A stretch of 12,508 nt of DNA from Holosporaceae bacterium. GTDB lineage: Bacteria; Pseudomonadota; Alphaproteobacteria; UBA3830. The translations under genes and the position numbers were made by a program. The stretch is from NCBI GenBank assembly GCA_031258475.1, contig JAIRMS010000084.1, forward strand, positions 1 to 12,508, written 5' to 3'. The notes beneath the pieces were generated by a model. The model saw only the letters and a program-made list of their open reading frames with translations. It had not been told where the DNA came from and did no database searches. Shown piece after piece: positions 1 through 6,757 of this stretch. How positions within the stretch are numbered: the stretch's first letter is position 1; every line of letters begins with the position of its first letter.

Positions 1-113
1 TACTCACCCGTGCGCCACTAAATTATGAAGCAAGCTCCATAATTCCGTTCGACTTGCATGTGTTAAGCGTGCCGCCAGCGTTCGTTCTGAGCCAGGATCA
101 AACTCTCAAGTTA
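1..113 (-). rRNA. rrs: 16S ribosomal RNA, 5' end (partial)
   Basis: The reverse complement contains the universal 16S 5' sequence AGAGTTTGATCCTGGCTCAG at 87-106, followed by the conserved ACGCTGGCGGCACGC and ACATGCAAGTCGAACG blocks. It ends at the window edge in the conserved GCACGGGTGAGTA. Only about the first 110 bases of the gene are present, covering the first variable region. The mature 5' end is placed near 113 by analogy with E. coli, where AGAGTTTGATC starts at about position 8, so it may be off by a few bases. The gene is transcribed leftward out of the window. Confidence 0.97.
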
Positions 114-132
114 AACGACTTAAAGTCGTCCT

Positions 133-175
133 AGCCTCATATCATATCTGACGCAAGATCCGATATGTATTAGGC
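133..175 (-). other. Pre-16S leader stem-loop
   Basis: Between the boxA-like site and the 16S 5' end, AGCCTCATATCATATC (133-148) can pair with GATATGTATTAGGCT (162-175 region), with one mismatch and one bulge around a loop of about 13 bases. A stem of this length lying 20 bases upstream of mature 16S fits a processing or antitermination leader structure of rRNA precursors. The pairing is seen; the role is inferred. Confidence 0.5.
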
Positions 176-222
176 TCTAATTGCGCCACCTACATATCCT
201 TTCTTCTATTTCGTCTATTCAC

Positions 223-235
223 TTTTCAAAGAGCG
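223..235 (-). promoter_or_regulatory. boxA-like antitermination site in the rRNA leader
   Basis: On the minus strand this reads CGCTCTTTGAAAA. It resembles the boxA element (TGCTCTTTA-like) found at the start of rRNA leaders and bound by NusB-S10 for antitermination. It lies directly at or just after the start site predicted from the promoter at 244-272, the usual place for boxA in rrn leaders. The match is by eye. Confidence 0.6.
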
Positions 236-243
236 TGGGGCTA

Positions 244-298
244 TTTATATACTCTCGCTTCTAACAAGTCAACCGTTTATTTTTATTTTTTTAAATCG
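244..298 (-). promoter_or_regulatory. Strong rRNA operon promoter with AT-rich upstream element
   Basis: On the minus strand a -35 TTGACT (267-272) is followed by exactly 17 bases and a -10 TATAAA (244-249). The -10 is followed by a C-rich stretch (TAGCCCCACG), which fits the GC-rich discriminator of stringently controlled stable-RNA promoters. Upstream, 273-298 is an A-tract-rich stretch (ATTTAAAAAAATAAAAATAA) like an UP element. The predicted start is near 237, which puts the boxA-like site first in the transcript. The remaining bases 299-413, up to the helicase stop codon, hold no gene or terminator that I can recognise. Confidence 0.8.
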
Positions 299-413
299 GA
301 GCATTGTCTGCAATTACAGCCTTTCTAACGTACGGAGTGAGTCCCTTGAGAGTTTTTAGACGTTTTGTGTAATTAAAGGAAATTCCAATTTCTTAGCTAA
401 TCCAGTATTCGCA

Positions 414-2606
414 TTAAGATAGCGTGCGTTCGCATCTTTCCTGGAGCCAGGTATATCTGGCGGCAATTTTATTGTTGTTAATGGAAAGAAACATGGCCTT
501 TTTGCTCCCGACAACGACGACGAGTTTTTTCCCTCTGGTGATTCCGGTGTAGACGAGGTTTCGCTGGAGCATTATATAATGGGCCATTACCAGCGGAATT
601 ATGACCGCTGGATATTCGCTTCCCTGACTTTTGTGGACGGAAATCGCGTAGGCCAGAACCAATTCGTCCAGCTCGGAATACTCGTAATTCACCTCTCTGC
701 CATCCACATTTACTGTCATGGCCTGATTTTCTGCGTCTATGGCGGAAATTACTCCGATATCTCCGTTGAACACGTTTTTATCGTAATTATTCCGGATTTG
801 CATGACTTTGTCCGCTGTGCGGTAGCGCCTGCCTCCGCGAATTATCTCGAAACCACGAGGATTCAATGCATCCTGGAGTGCTTCGTTGAGTTTTATGGTA
901 CCGACGACTCCTCTGTTCATTGGGGTCAGCACCTGAATGTCGTTTATCGAATCGTAGCCAAATTTCTGCGGAATTCGCTCTTTTACCATGGCAAGAATTT
1001 TTTGCAGAACTTTTTCCTGATCTTCTTCGGCTATGAAATAGAAATCCGTTCCGGGCGCGTTATCGATTTTTGGATACTGGCCGCCAATTATTCTGTGTGC
1101 GTTTACAATGATCGACGATTGCGACGCCTGGCGGAAGATTTCATTCAACTCGACCACTGCAAACGCTCTGGAGTTGATGATATCTTTCAGAACGTTTCCG
1201 GCTCCAACCGAGGGAAGCTGATTTATGTCTCCGACGATTATCAACGTCGCCTGCGGCGGAATGGCTTTAAGTAGGTGATGCATTAACAGTGTATCGATCA
1301 TGGAAGCTTCGTCCAAAATAATTAGATCACAATCCAATTGATGGTTTTCATTTCTCTTGAATCCGCCTTTCGCAGGATCAAATTCCAACAATCGATGGAT
1401 GGTTTTGGCCTCTCTGCCGGTGGCCTCCGATATGCGTTTTGCCGCCCGTCCGGTTGGAGCTGCGAGCAGGATTTTACCGATCGCCAGCGAAAAAATCTCC
1501 AATATCGCCTTCGTAATCGTCGTTTTTCCAGTTCCTGGACGTCCTGTTATGATGAGCAGTTTGTTTCCAATGGCGGCGTTTACAGCTTCAATTTGCTTAT
1601 CGGCGAGGGATATCGACAGTTTTTTCTGGACGTATTTCAGCGCCGCCTCGGGATATATTTCCTTTATATTTGCTTTGGTATTTTTGATTTCACAGAGCTT
1701 TTTTGCAATCTGTGTTTCTGCAAAATAATATCCGAGTAGAAAAACTCCGCGGACATTGACATTGTCATTTTGCAAATGCTCAATGACTATTTTATTCTCA
1801 CTTTCAAGGGATTTTATTGCGATCTCAACAACTGATTCGTCAACGCCAAGCATTTCTTTTGTTGCAGAAATCAGATCTTCGTACGGATAATAAACATGAC
1901 CTTCCTCCGTCAATTCATGAAGTTTGAATATAATTCCGGCCTCGGCCCGCAGAGGAGATTTTTCATCAAATCCAAGCTTTTGCGCGATCTTATCCGCGGT
2001 CAGGAATCCAATTCCATGCACGTCGTAGGCCAATTTGTAGGGATTATCCTTAACGACCGCAATCGACTCGTCGCCATATCTTTTATAGATCTTGCTTGCA
2101 TAGGCGGAACTAACTCCCTGCGATTGAAGGAAAACCATGACTGAACGAATTTCTTTTTGTTCAGCCCAGGCTTTCGAGATCATTTCGATGCGATGCTTGC
2201 CTATTCCCTCAACCTGCAGTAATTTTTCGACCGACTCTTCGATTATGTCCAGTGTTTTTTCTCCAAATATTTTTATGATGCGTTTGGCCATCACCGACCC
2301 AATACCCTTGATCAATCCTGATCCCAGATATTTTTCGATTCCATATACCGATGCAGGAACGGAACAGGTGCAAAACGCCACCTTAAATTGTTCACCGAAT
2401 TTTGGATGATTGATCCATTCCCCACTCATACTCAAAACTTCGCCGGGAGTTGGCGACGAAATGCTTCCCACCACGGTTACCAAATCTGCGCGTCCGTAAA
2501 CCCTCACTTTGGCCACAACGTAGTCGTTTTCCTCGTTGCAATAGGTAATGCGCTCCAGCTGACCTCTCAGCTTAACCATGGTGCAATTTGGCTTTCCTGA
2601 TTCCAT
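414..2606 (-). CDS. recD2: RecD2-type ATP-dependent DNA helicase (superfamily 1B)
   Basis: This is a 730-residue protein, about the length of RecD2 helicases, which unwind DNA 5'-3' without RecBC partners. The N-terminal domain starts with a typical RecD2 strand (LRGQLERITYCNEENDYVV, residues 13-31). Helix-hairpin-helix repeats follow at about 88-145 and 185-215. The motor core has Walker A GRPGTGKT (355-362), a TGRAAKR motif (near 385), Walker B LDEAS (431-435), motif III VGDINQLPSVG (458-468), the UvrD-like C-terminal motif HKSQGSEYP (658-666) and YTGITRGKK (686-694). All motor motifs are intact. The ATG has AAGGA nine bases upstream; Met10 is a possible later start. The gene is divergent from the histidine kinase gene with 103 bp between them, and it reads toward the 16S gene with no visible terminator. 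A role in repair or recombination is known for the family. Confidence 0.93.
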   Translation of the reverse strand: MESGKPNCTMVKLRGQLERITYCNEENDYVVAKVRVYGRADLVTVVGSISSPTPGEVLSMSGEWINHPKFGEQFKVAFCTCSVPASVYGIEKYLGSGLIKGIGSVMAKRIIKIFGEKTLDIIEESVEKLLQVEGIGKHRIEMISKAWAEQKEIRSVMVFLQSQGVSSAYASKIYKRYGDESIAVVKDNPYKLAYDVHGIGFLTADKIAQKLGFDEKSPLRAEAGIIFKLHELTEEGHVYYPYEDLISATKEMLGVDESVVEIAIKSLESENKIVIEHLQNDNVNVRGVFLLGYYFAETQIAKKLCEIKNTKANIKEIYPEAALKYVQKKLSISLADKQIEAVNAAIGNKLLIITGRPGTGKTTITKAILEIFSLAIGKILLAAPTGRAAKRISEATGREAKTIHRLLEFDPAKGGFKRNENHQLDCDLIILDEASMIDTLLMHHLLKAIPPQATLIIVGDINQLPSVGAGNVLKDIINSRAFAVVELNEIFRQASQSSIIVNAHRIIGGQYPKIDNAPGTDFYFIAEEDQEKVLQKILAMVKERIPQKFGYDSINDIQVLTPMNRGVVGTIKLNEALQDALNPRGFEIIRGGRRYRTADKVMQIRNNYDKNVFNGDIGVISAIDAENQAMTVNVDGREVNYEYSELDELVLAYAISVHKSQGSEYPAVIIPLVMAHYIMLQRNLVYTGITRGKKLVVVVGSKKAMFLSINNNKIAARYTWLQERCERTLS

Positions 2607-2680
2607 TCATAGCTATCCTTTCTGGCAATAATACCTGGAATCGGGAGAAAAATCACTCTATTAATTTCCGCAATTCTCTG

Positions 2681-2695
2681 TTAATACTGTACTAA
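2681..2695 (+). promoter_or_regulatory. Near-match to a CtrA box upstream of the histidine kinase
   Basis: The sequence TTAATACTGTACTAA reads TTAA, seven bases, CTAA. The alphaproteobacterial CtrA box is TTAA-N7-TTAA, so one base differs. It lies 14 bp before the start codon of a kinase whose Caulobacter relative feeds phosphate to CtrA. In AT-rich intergenic DNA such a match is easily due to chance. Confidence 0.2.
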
Positions 2696-2709
2696 TTTGC
2701 GAAGACCTT

Positions 2710-5196
2710 ATGGATTTTTTTATTGATTTAGAAAATTTCTTATCGAAAAAACGAATACCGCTAAAACATATTGTGCTTCTGTGCCTATTTTGGTTTTTTG
2801 CACTGTTTTCCATAGTTGTTGGCATTTCAGATGAAAACTATTGCTCCGTTGCGGCCACTTTTGCGGCTGCCTTTATCTGTTTTTTATTTTCCAAAGAAAT
2901 AAGGAAAATACATAATCATAACCAGGTTATCTCCTATCAAAAAAACATAGCGACAAGCGGATTTGACGCGTCGCTGTTTGCGTTTTTTATATTCTCTAAA
3001 AATGGGAACTGCATTTTTGTAAACAGAATAGCCCAAAATTTGTTTCCCGGGGTGAAAATAAGGACGATTGAAGATTTTATTTTTTGCTTCGGAAAATATC
3101 CCAAAGTGGTGGAAGCTATTCGCAGACTGCAGACGGCGGCGGAAAATATGAAGCAATCCCACATCGACATTCCCGTGAAATTACGCCCCGACAGTATTAC
3201 TCTTTGGCGGGTTGCGGTTTCTCCGATTCCAGAGCACAAAGGATTTTCCGGCTGGACGATTATCGATCTTACTCCCTCCAACGTAAAAATTGAATCTTTG
3301 GAAACGAACAGCAGTTTTCTCCTGGGAATTATCAACAATTCGACGGTTGGATATTTTTGCCTAAATGAAGATGATGAAATAATATTTTGCAACACAGCTT
3401 TTTCCAATTGGCTGGGCAAAAAGGCCGAAGACATTTTAAACGACGAGTTTACCAAATACATAGTTAGGGAAAAAAGCGAAGAATTGCCCTCCGACAATGG
3501 CAGCAATGGAAAACTCACTGGCTCTCTGCCTTCAAAGATCACCATTAAATCGAACGATGCAGAAGGATTTGGAATCGTCGTCAGTCACATTTTTCAGAAC
3601 GGCAATGGCAGCGAAAGAGCTTATCTGGCCATGCGCGATACACAGCAAGGAAGCGACATCGTTCAGGCTCTTGGAAAAACAAAACTGTACTTCGAGCATA
3701 TTTTCGAGGACGCTCCGGTTGGCATAGCGATAACCGATGGAGCTGAGATAATCAGCGCCTATAATCGAACTTTTCAAACGATTACCGGTATTGATAATTT
3801 GGACGACTTGTCTTTTTTGGATCACGTTCATGATGTGGAACGGGAATCTGTGAGAGGGAAGTTATATCAGCTGCTGGCCTCCACGCACAGTTCGATTGCT
3901 CCGTTTGAGATACATTTTAAAACACAGATGAAGAAGACCGTTATGGTTTACGTTACTAAAATCGACGAAACCAAACGAGTTAAAGACGTCGATAATCTGG
4001 TGATGTATTTCATTGATATTACGGAACGGAAGGAATTGCAGCAGCAGTTTGTTCAATCTCAAAAAATGCAAGCCGTGGGACAATTGGCCGGCGGAATAGC
4101 CCATGATTTTAACAATCTGCTTACGGCCATGATCGGCTACTGCGATCTGCTGTTGGAAAAGTATCTTCCATCTGATCAATCCTTCAACGATATCATGCAG
4201 ATAAAGCAGAACGCCAATCGTGCGTCAAATTTGGTAAGACAACTATTGGCTTTTTCCCGCCAGCAGACGCTGCAACCAGAAATATCAAATGTGACCGACG
4301 TAATCGGCGAGCTGTCGGCTCTGCTGAAGCGATTGCTGGGAGCCACAATCGAGCTTAAAGTCTCACATGGAAGGGATCTTGGCTTCATAAAAGTGGATCA
4401 GATACAATTTGAACAGGTCATAATAAATCTTGCGGTCAACGCGAGGGACGCGATGAAGAGCGGAGGAGTCCTAACCATCCAAACTTCCTCCTACCTATCC
4501 AAAGAACCTAAGTTTCTGCGCGGCGAGACGATGCCTCCGGGAAGCTATGTGATGATAGAAGTGATCGACACAGGATGCGGCATCGAGGAGAAAAATTTAA
4601 ATCGAATTTTTGATCCCTTCTTTTCTTCCAAGGAGAAGGGACATGGAACCGGACTTGGATTGTCCACCGTATACGGCATAGTCAACCAAACCGGCGGATT
4701 TATTTCAGTGGAAAGCGAAATCGGAAGCGGAACTAAATTCAGCCTGTATTTTCCGACGGCTTCTTCCGAAGAACAGGCAGCACAGAAAACAAGGGATGCA
4801 TCGTCCGAAAATAAAATCGTGGATCTCACCGGAACCGGTACCATTCTCCTGGTGGAAGACGAGGATGCCGTGAGAACTTTCAGCTCCCGCGCCCTTCAGG
4901 ATAAAGGCTATCGAGTGATAGAGGCTTCCAATGGAGAATCCGCTCTGGAGTTCATAAAAAAAGGAGAAAACGCCGTAGATCTGATAATAACGGATGTTGT
5001 CATGCCGAAAATGGATGGTCCTACCCTCATTAAATGCATTAAGGAATATAGCCCAAATATGAAGGTTATTTTCACTTCAGGATACGCAGAAGATGGGTTT
5101 CATGACTCATTGACAAACGACGATAAGGTGCATTTTCTGCCCAAACCATTTAATTTAAAAGAGCTCGCTTCTAAAGTTAAAGAAATAATAGGATAA
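2710..5196 (+). CDS. cckA: CckA-type hybrid sensor histidine kinase
   Basis: This 828-residue membrane kinase has two hydrophobic segments near the N-terminus (about 18-40 and 44-60), then PAS-like sensor domains (about 80-185, 200-310 and 325-440). The dimerisation/phosphoacceptor helix carries the signature GGIAHDFNNLLTAMIGYCDL with His465. The ATPase domain has an N-box (Asn573, Asn577), G1 box DTGCG (620-624), F-box (near 634-638) and G2 box GTGLGLS (646-652). A C-terminal receiver domain (about 710-826) has acidic residues 716-719, phospho-acceptor Asp762, Thr789 and Lys812. This kinase-plus-receiver order and the H-box wording are those of CckA, which in Caulobacter phosphorylates ChpT and then CtrA and CpdR to control the cell cycle. 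It is longer than Caulobacter CckA (about 690 residues), apparently through extra PAS sequence. The ATG has only a weak Shine-Dalgarno (GAAGA). Neither ChpT nor CtrA is in the window. Confidence 0.88.
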   Translation: MDFFIDLENFLSKKRIPLKHIVLLCLFWFFALFSIVVGISDENYCSVAATFAAAFICFLFSKEIRKIHNHNQVISYQKNIATSGFDASLFAFFIFSKNGNCIFVNRIAQNLFPGVKIRTIEDFIFCFGKYPKVVEAIRRLQTAAENMKQSHIDIPVKLRPDSITLWRVAVSPIPEHKGFSGWTIIDLTPSNVKIESLETNSSFLLGIINNSTVGYFCLNEDDEIIFCNTAFSNWLGKKAEDILNDEFTKYIVREKSEELPSDNGSNGKLTGSLPSKITIKSNDAEGFGIVVSHIFQNGNGSERAYLAMRDTQQGSDIVQALGKTKLYFEHIFEDAPVGIAITDGAEIISAYNRTFQTITGIDNLDDLSFLDHVHDVERESVRGKLYQLLASTHSSIAPFEIHFKTQMKKTVMVYVTKIDETKRVKDVDNLVMYFIDITERKELQQQFVQSQKMQAVGQLAGGIAHDFNNLLTAMIGYCDLLLEKYLPSDQSFNDIMQIKQNANRASNLVRQLLAFSRQQTLQPEISNVTDVIGELSALLKRLLGATIELKVSHGRDLGFIKVDQIQFEQVIINLAVNARDAMKSGGVLTIQTSSYLSKEPKFLRGETMPPGSYVMIEVIDTGCGIEEKNLNRIFDPFFSSKEKGHGTGLGLSTVYGIVNQTGGFISVESEIGSGTKFSLYFPTASSEEQAAQKTRDASSENKIVDLTGTGTILLVEDEDAVRTFSSRALQDKGYRVIEASNGESALEFIKKGENAVDLIITDVVMPKMDGPTLIKCIKEYSPNMKVIFTSGYAEDGFHDSLTNDDKVHFLPKPFNLKELASKVKEIIG

Positions 5197-5389
5197 ATTC
5201 GCAGTTTTGTGCAAAATTATTCGTTAGTAAATCAGAACCAACAAAATTTCGTCCTGAGTATTGATCATGTTCCCCGCGGCCCGCACAAACTGTTTAAAGA
5301 AGAGCTCACTGCGTATGTATACATGAATCACTTTGGAAGTGCGAAGTCAGCATTTAGCTTGATCGCAGACGCGTAGCCGAGGGGGGAAT

Positions 5390-5412
5390 GGATTGCTTCG
5401 CTCGCAATGACG
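5390..5412 (+). repeat. REP-like palindromic unit A
   Basis: This unit reads GGATTGCTTCG then CTCGCAATGACG. It is the inverted copy of unit C (5493-5520) with five central bases missing. ATTGC and GCAAT within the unit can form a small hairpin. Confidence 0.75.
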
Positions 5413-5428
5413 AGGGGATAATATTACC

Positions 5429-5462
5429 GGATTGCCACGTCGCTACGCTCCTCGCAATGACG
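5429..5462 (+). repeat. REP-like palindromic unit B
   Basis: This unit keeps the same outer blocks, GGATTGC at the left and CTCGCAATGACG at the right, as unit A. Its centre is longer and different (CACGTCGCTACGCTC). ATTGC/GCAAT again flank the loop. It lies in the same orientation as unit A, 16 bp downstream. Confidence 0.75.
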
Positions 5463-5492
5463 ATCGTGAGTGTCTCTAAAACAACACCATTT

Positions 5493-5520
5493 CGTCATTG
5501 CGAGCGAAGCGAAGCAATCC
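5493..5520 (-). repeat. REP-like palindromic unit C
   Basis: On the plus strand this reads CGTCATTGCGAGCGAAGCGA and continues to AGCAATCC. It is inverted relative to units A and B, so A and C can pair into a long hairpin with B in the loop. Sequences of this form are dispersed in many copies in a number of bacterial genomes; copy number in this genome cannot be seen here. Confidence 0.75.
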
Positions 5521-5721
5521 AGAAAATAAAAATCGCATTTTCAAAGTGATCCATCTATAAAAGCGAATCCTGACGCATGCATGAGAGAAGGACCACTTAG
5601 GATTTTGAATACTTATCAAGGTTTATACAACTTTCCTAAAATTTTCTACATTTTGCTAACAGAACCTTATACATCAAAAATTTTATGCATGTTTACGGGG
5701 CAATACCTATAGCCTCCCATT

Positions 5722-6753
5722 CTAGGAGGAAGAAAAACGGCAGATAAAGTGCGTTGGCCAGGTTTCTACGGATAATTTAGTCATTTTAGGCGTTATCTTC
5801 TCGCACAGCGCTTTGAATCTTTCCTCTATGGAAAAGGAACTGTCCATTCTCCTGATAAATTCGTTTGCAATGCCGGTTGATGTCACCAGGGCGGAGTCAA
5901 TGCCATTGGCATTTGCTCCGGAAATGTCCGTCCATGGAGTATCTCCCACCATAACGGCGGGCCCTTTGGAATTTGCGATCTGATGAGCATATTCGAATAT
6001 TCCGGCGTAGGGTTTTCCGAAGTAAACGACTTTTCCGCCTAGTTTTTCATAGTAGGCCGCAATAGCCCCCTGGGTGATTATCGCGCCGCAATTTTGGGAA
6101 TCATTCAAAGAACTAAGAGCAAAAATATCAGGATTGGCGACCACCAGAGTTTTATCTAGGCGTAGTGAATTGTTAAGCAGAATAGTGAACTCCTCAAAAC
6201 CTCTCCTCCCCTGGCTGTCCTGCAATTTATTCCAGTCGCTTTCTAGCACATCTTCTATGTTTACTTTATTGCCGCCGCAGTCCCAAACGTCGTCTATTCT
6301 GACGGCGCCATAGGAGGCTCGCGGAATTCCTATATATAAAAAATCCGCTTCGTATATATCAACTTTTCTTACGTGAGTTTTTTCGAAAACGCCATTATTT
6401 CCCATGAAAATGCATTTTACAGAATCGCACTTCTTTTTCATGATTCTCGAAAATTCTTCGGGACAATCTTTAATGATATGATATAGGAACTCCCCGGAAG
6501 TTATAAATTCATCATAGTGCAGACCTTGTATCATGCCCTTCCTGGAATATCCTGCCTTTGCCTCATCGGACACCTGCGTCGAATTGGATAGAAGAATGAT
6601 TTTCTTTCCTTTGGCCTTCAAAGCTTCCAGCGCAGCAAGAGCTCGCTTATAGAAAGAAATGCCATCGAACAATACTCCGTAGAGGTCAATGAAAAACGTT
6701 TCGTAATCGTCCGCTATGGACAGGATATCATCCTTTATCTCCAAATTTATCAC
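5722..6753 (-). CDS. HAD superfamily class IIA hydrolase, TIGR01459-like
   Basis: This 343-residue protein has the HAD fold motifs: motif I FFIDLYGVLFDG (nucleophile Asp23), motif II LLSNST (54-59), a lysine in GKPYAGIFEYA (Lys247) and motif III MVGDTPWTDISGANANGIDS (Asp271, Asp276). The large cap between motif II and the lysine is typical of class IIA, the NagD/AraL/pyridoxal-phosphatase group. The best family match I know is TIGR01459, an alphaproteobacterial group of unknown substrate. The second motif I Asp, the usual general acid, is Tyr25; the TIGR01459 group characteristically has an aromatic residue here. The GTG start lies only 4 bp after the ettA stop. The TTG at codon 4 (6742-6744) is better spaced from the AGGTAGGTG upstream, so the true start may be there. 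It is the last gene of the ferritin-fni-ettA run. The substrate is unknown. Confidence 0.82.
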   Translation of the reverse strand: MINLEIKDDILSIADDYETFFIDLYGVLFDGISFYKRALAALEALKAKGKKIILLSNSTQVSDEAKAGYSRKGMIQGLHYDEFITSGEFLYHIIKDCPEEFSRIMKKKCDSVKCIFMGNNGVFEKTHVRKVDIYEADFLYIGIPRASYGAVRIDDVWDCGGNKVNIEDVLESDWNKLQDSQGRRGFEEFTILLNNSLRLDKTLVVANPDIFALSSLNDSQNCGAIITQGAIAAYYEKLGGKVVYFGKPYAGIFEYAHQIANSKGPAVMVGDTPWTDISGANANGIDSALVTSTGIANEFIRRMDSSFSIEERFKALCEKITPKMTKLSVETWPTHFICRFSSS

Positions 6754-6757
6754 CTAC

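Larger units (their letters stand above)
5318..5559. mobile_element. MITE-like element with 27-bp terminal inverted repeats
   Basis: The left end (5318-5344) begins TATACATGAATCACTTTGGA, and the reverse complement of the right end (5533-5559) begins TATAGATGGATCACTTTGAA. The two 27-base arms match at 23 positions. The element is about 242 bp with no coding capacity, and it contains three REP-like palindromic units. Both arms start with TATA, so the outer TA on each side could be a TA target duplication, as made by Tc1/mariner/IS630-type transposases. That assignment is an inference from the ends only; no transposase is nearby. Confidence 0.6.
5197..5721. other. 525-bp intergenic region between convergent genes
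   Basis: The 3' ends of the kinase and HAD genes face each other here. The middle (5318-5559) is a MITE-like element described separately. In 5197-5317 I see only a short inverted repeat TTTTGTGCAAAA (near 5206-5217) without a T run, so no clear kinase terminator. In 5560-5721 I see no gene and no convincing terminator. The one structure at the right side is a 5-bp stem, CCTCC (5713-5717) with GGAGG (5725-5729), which spans the HAD stop codon and lacks a T tract. Confidence 0.6.

Noticed and set aside
379..392. Terminator downstream of the helicase gene
   Set aside because: GAAATTCCAATTTC is palindromic but has a two-base loop, an AT stem and no T tract.
579..1739. Plus-strand open frames up to 231 codons inside the helicase gene
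   Set aside because: They are antisense to a full-length RecD2 with all helicase motifs, have cysteine- and aromatic-rich composition without recognisable domains, and lack ribosome binding sites.
2937..3545. Minus-strand open frame of 202 codons inside the histidine kinase gene
   Set aside because: It is the antisense shadow of the PAS region of the kinase, with no recognisable domain and no own context.
5390..5520. CRISPR-like array of three repeats
   Set aside because: The repeats differ in length and orientation, the spacers are unequal (16 and 30 bp), and no cas gene is near. They are REP-type palindromes.
5713..5729. Intrinsic terminator of the HAD gene
   Set aside because: The CCTCC/GGAGG stem is only 5 bp, overlaps the stop codon and is not followed by a T run.
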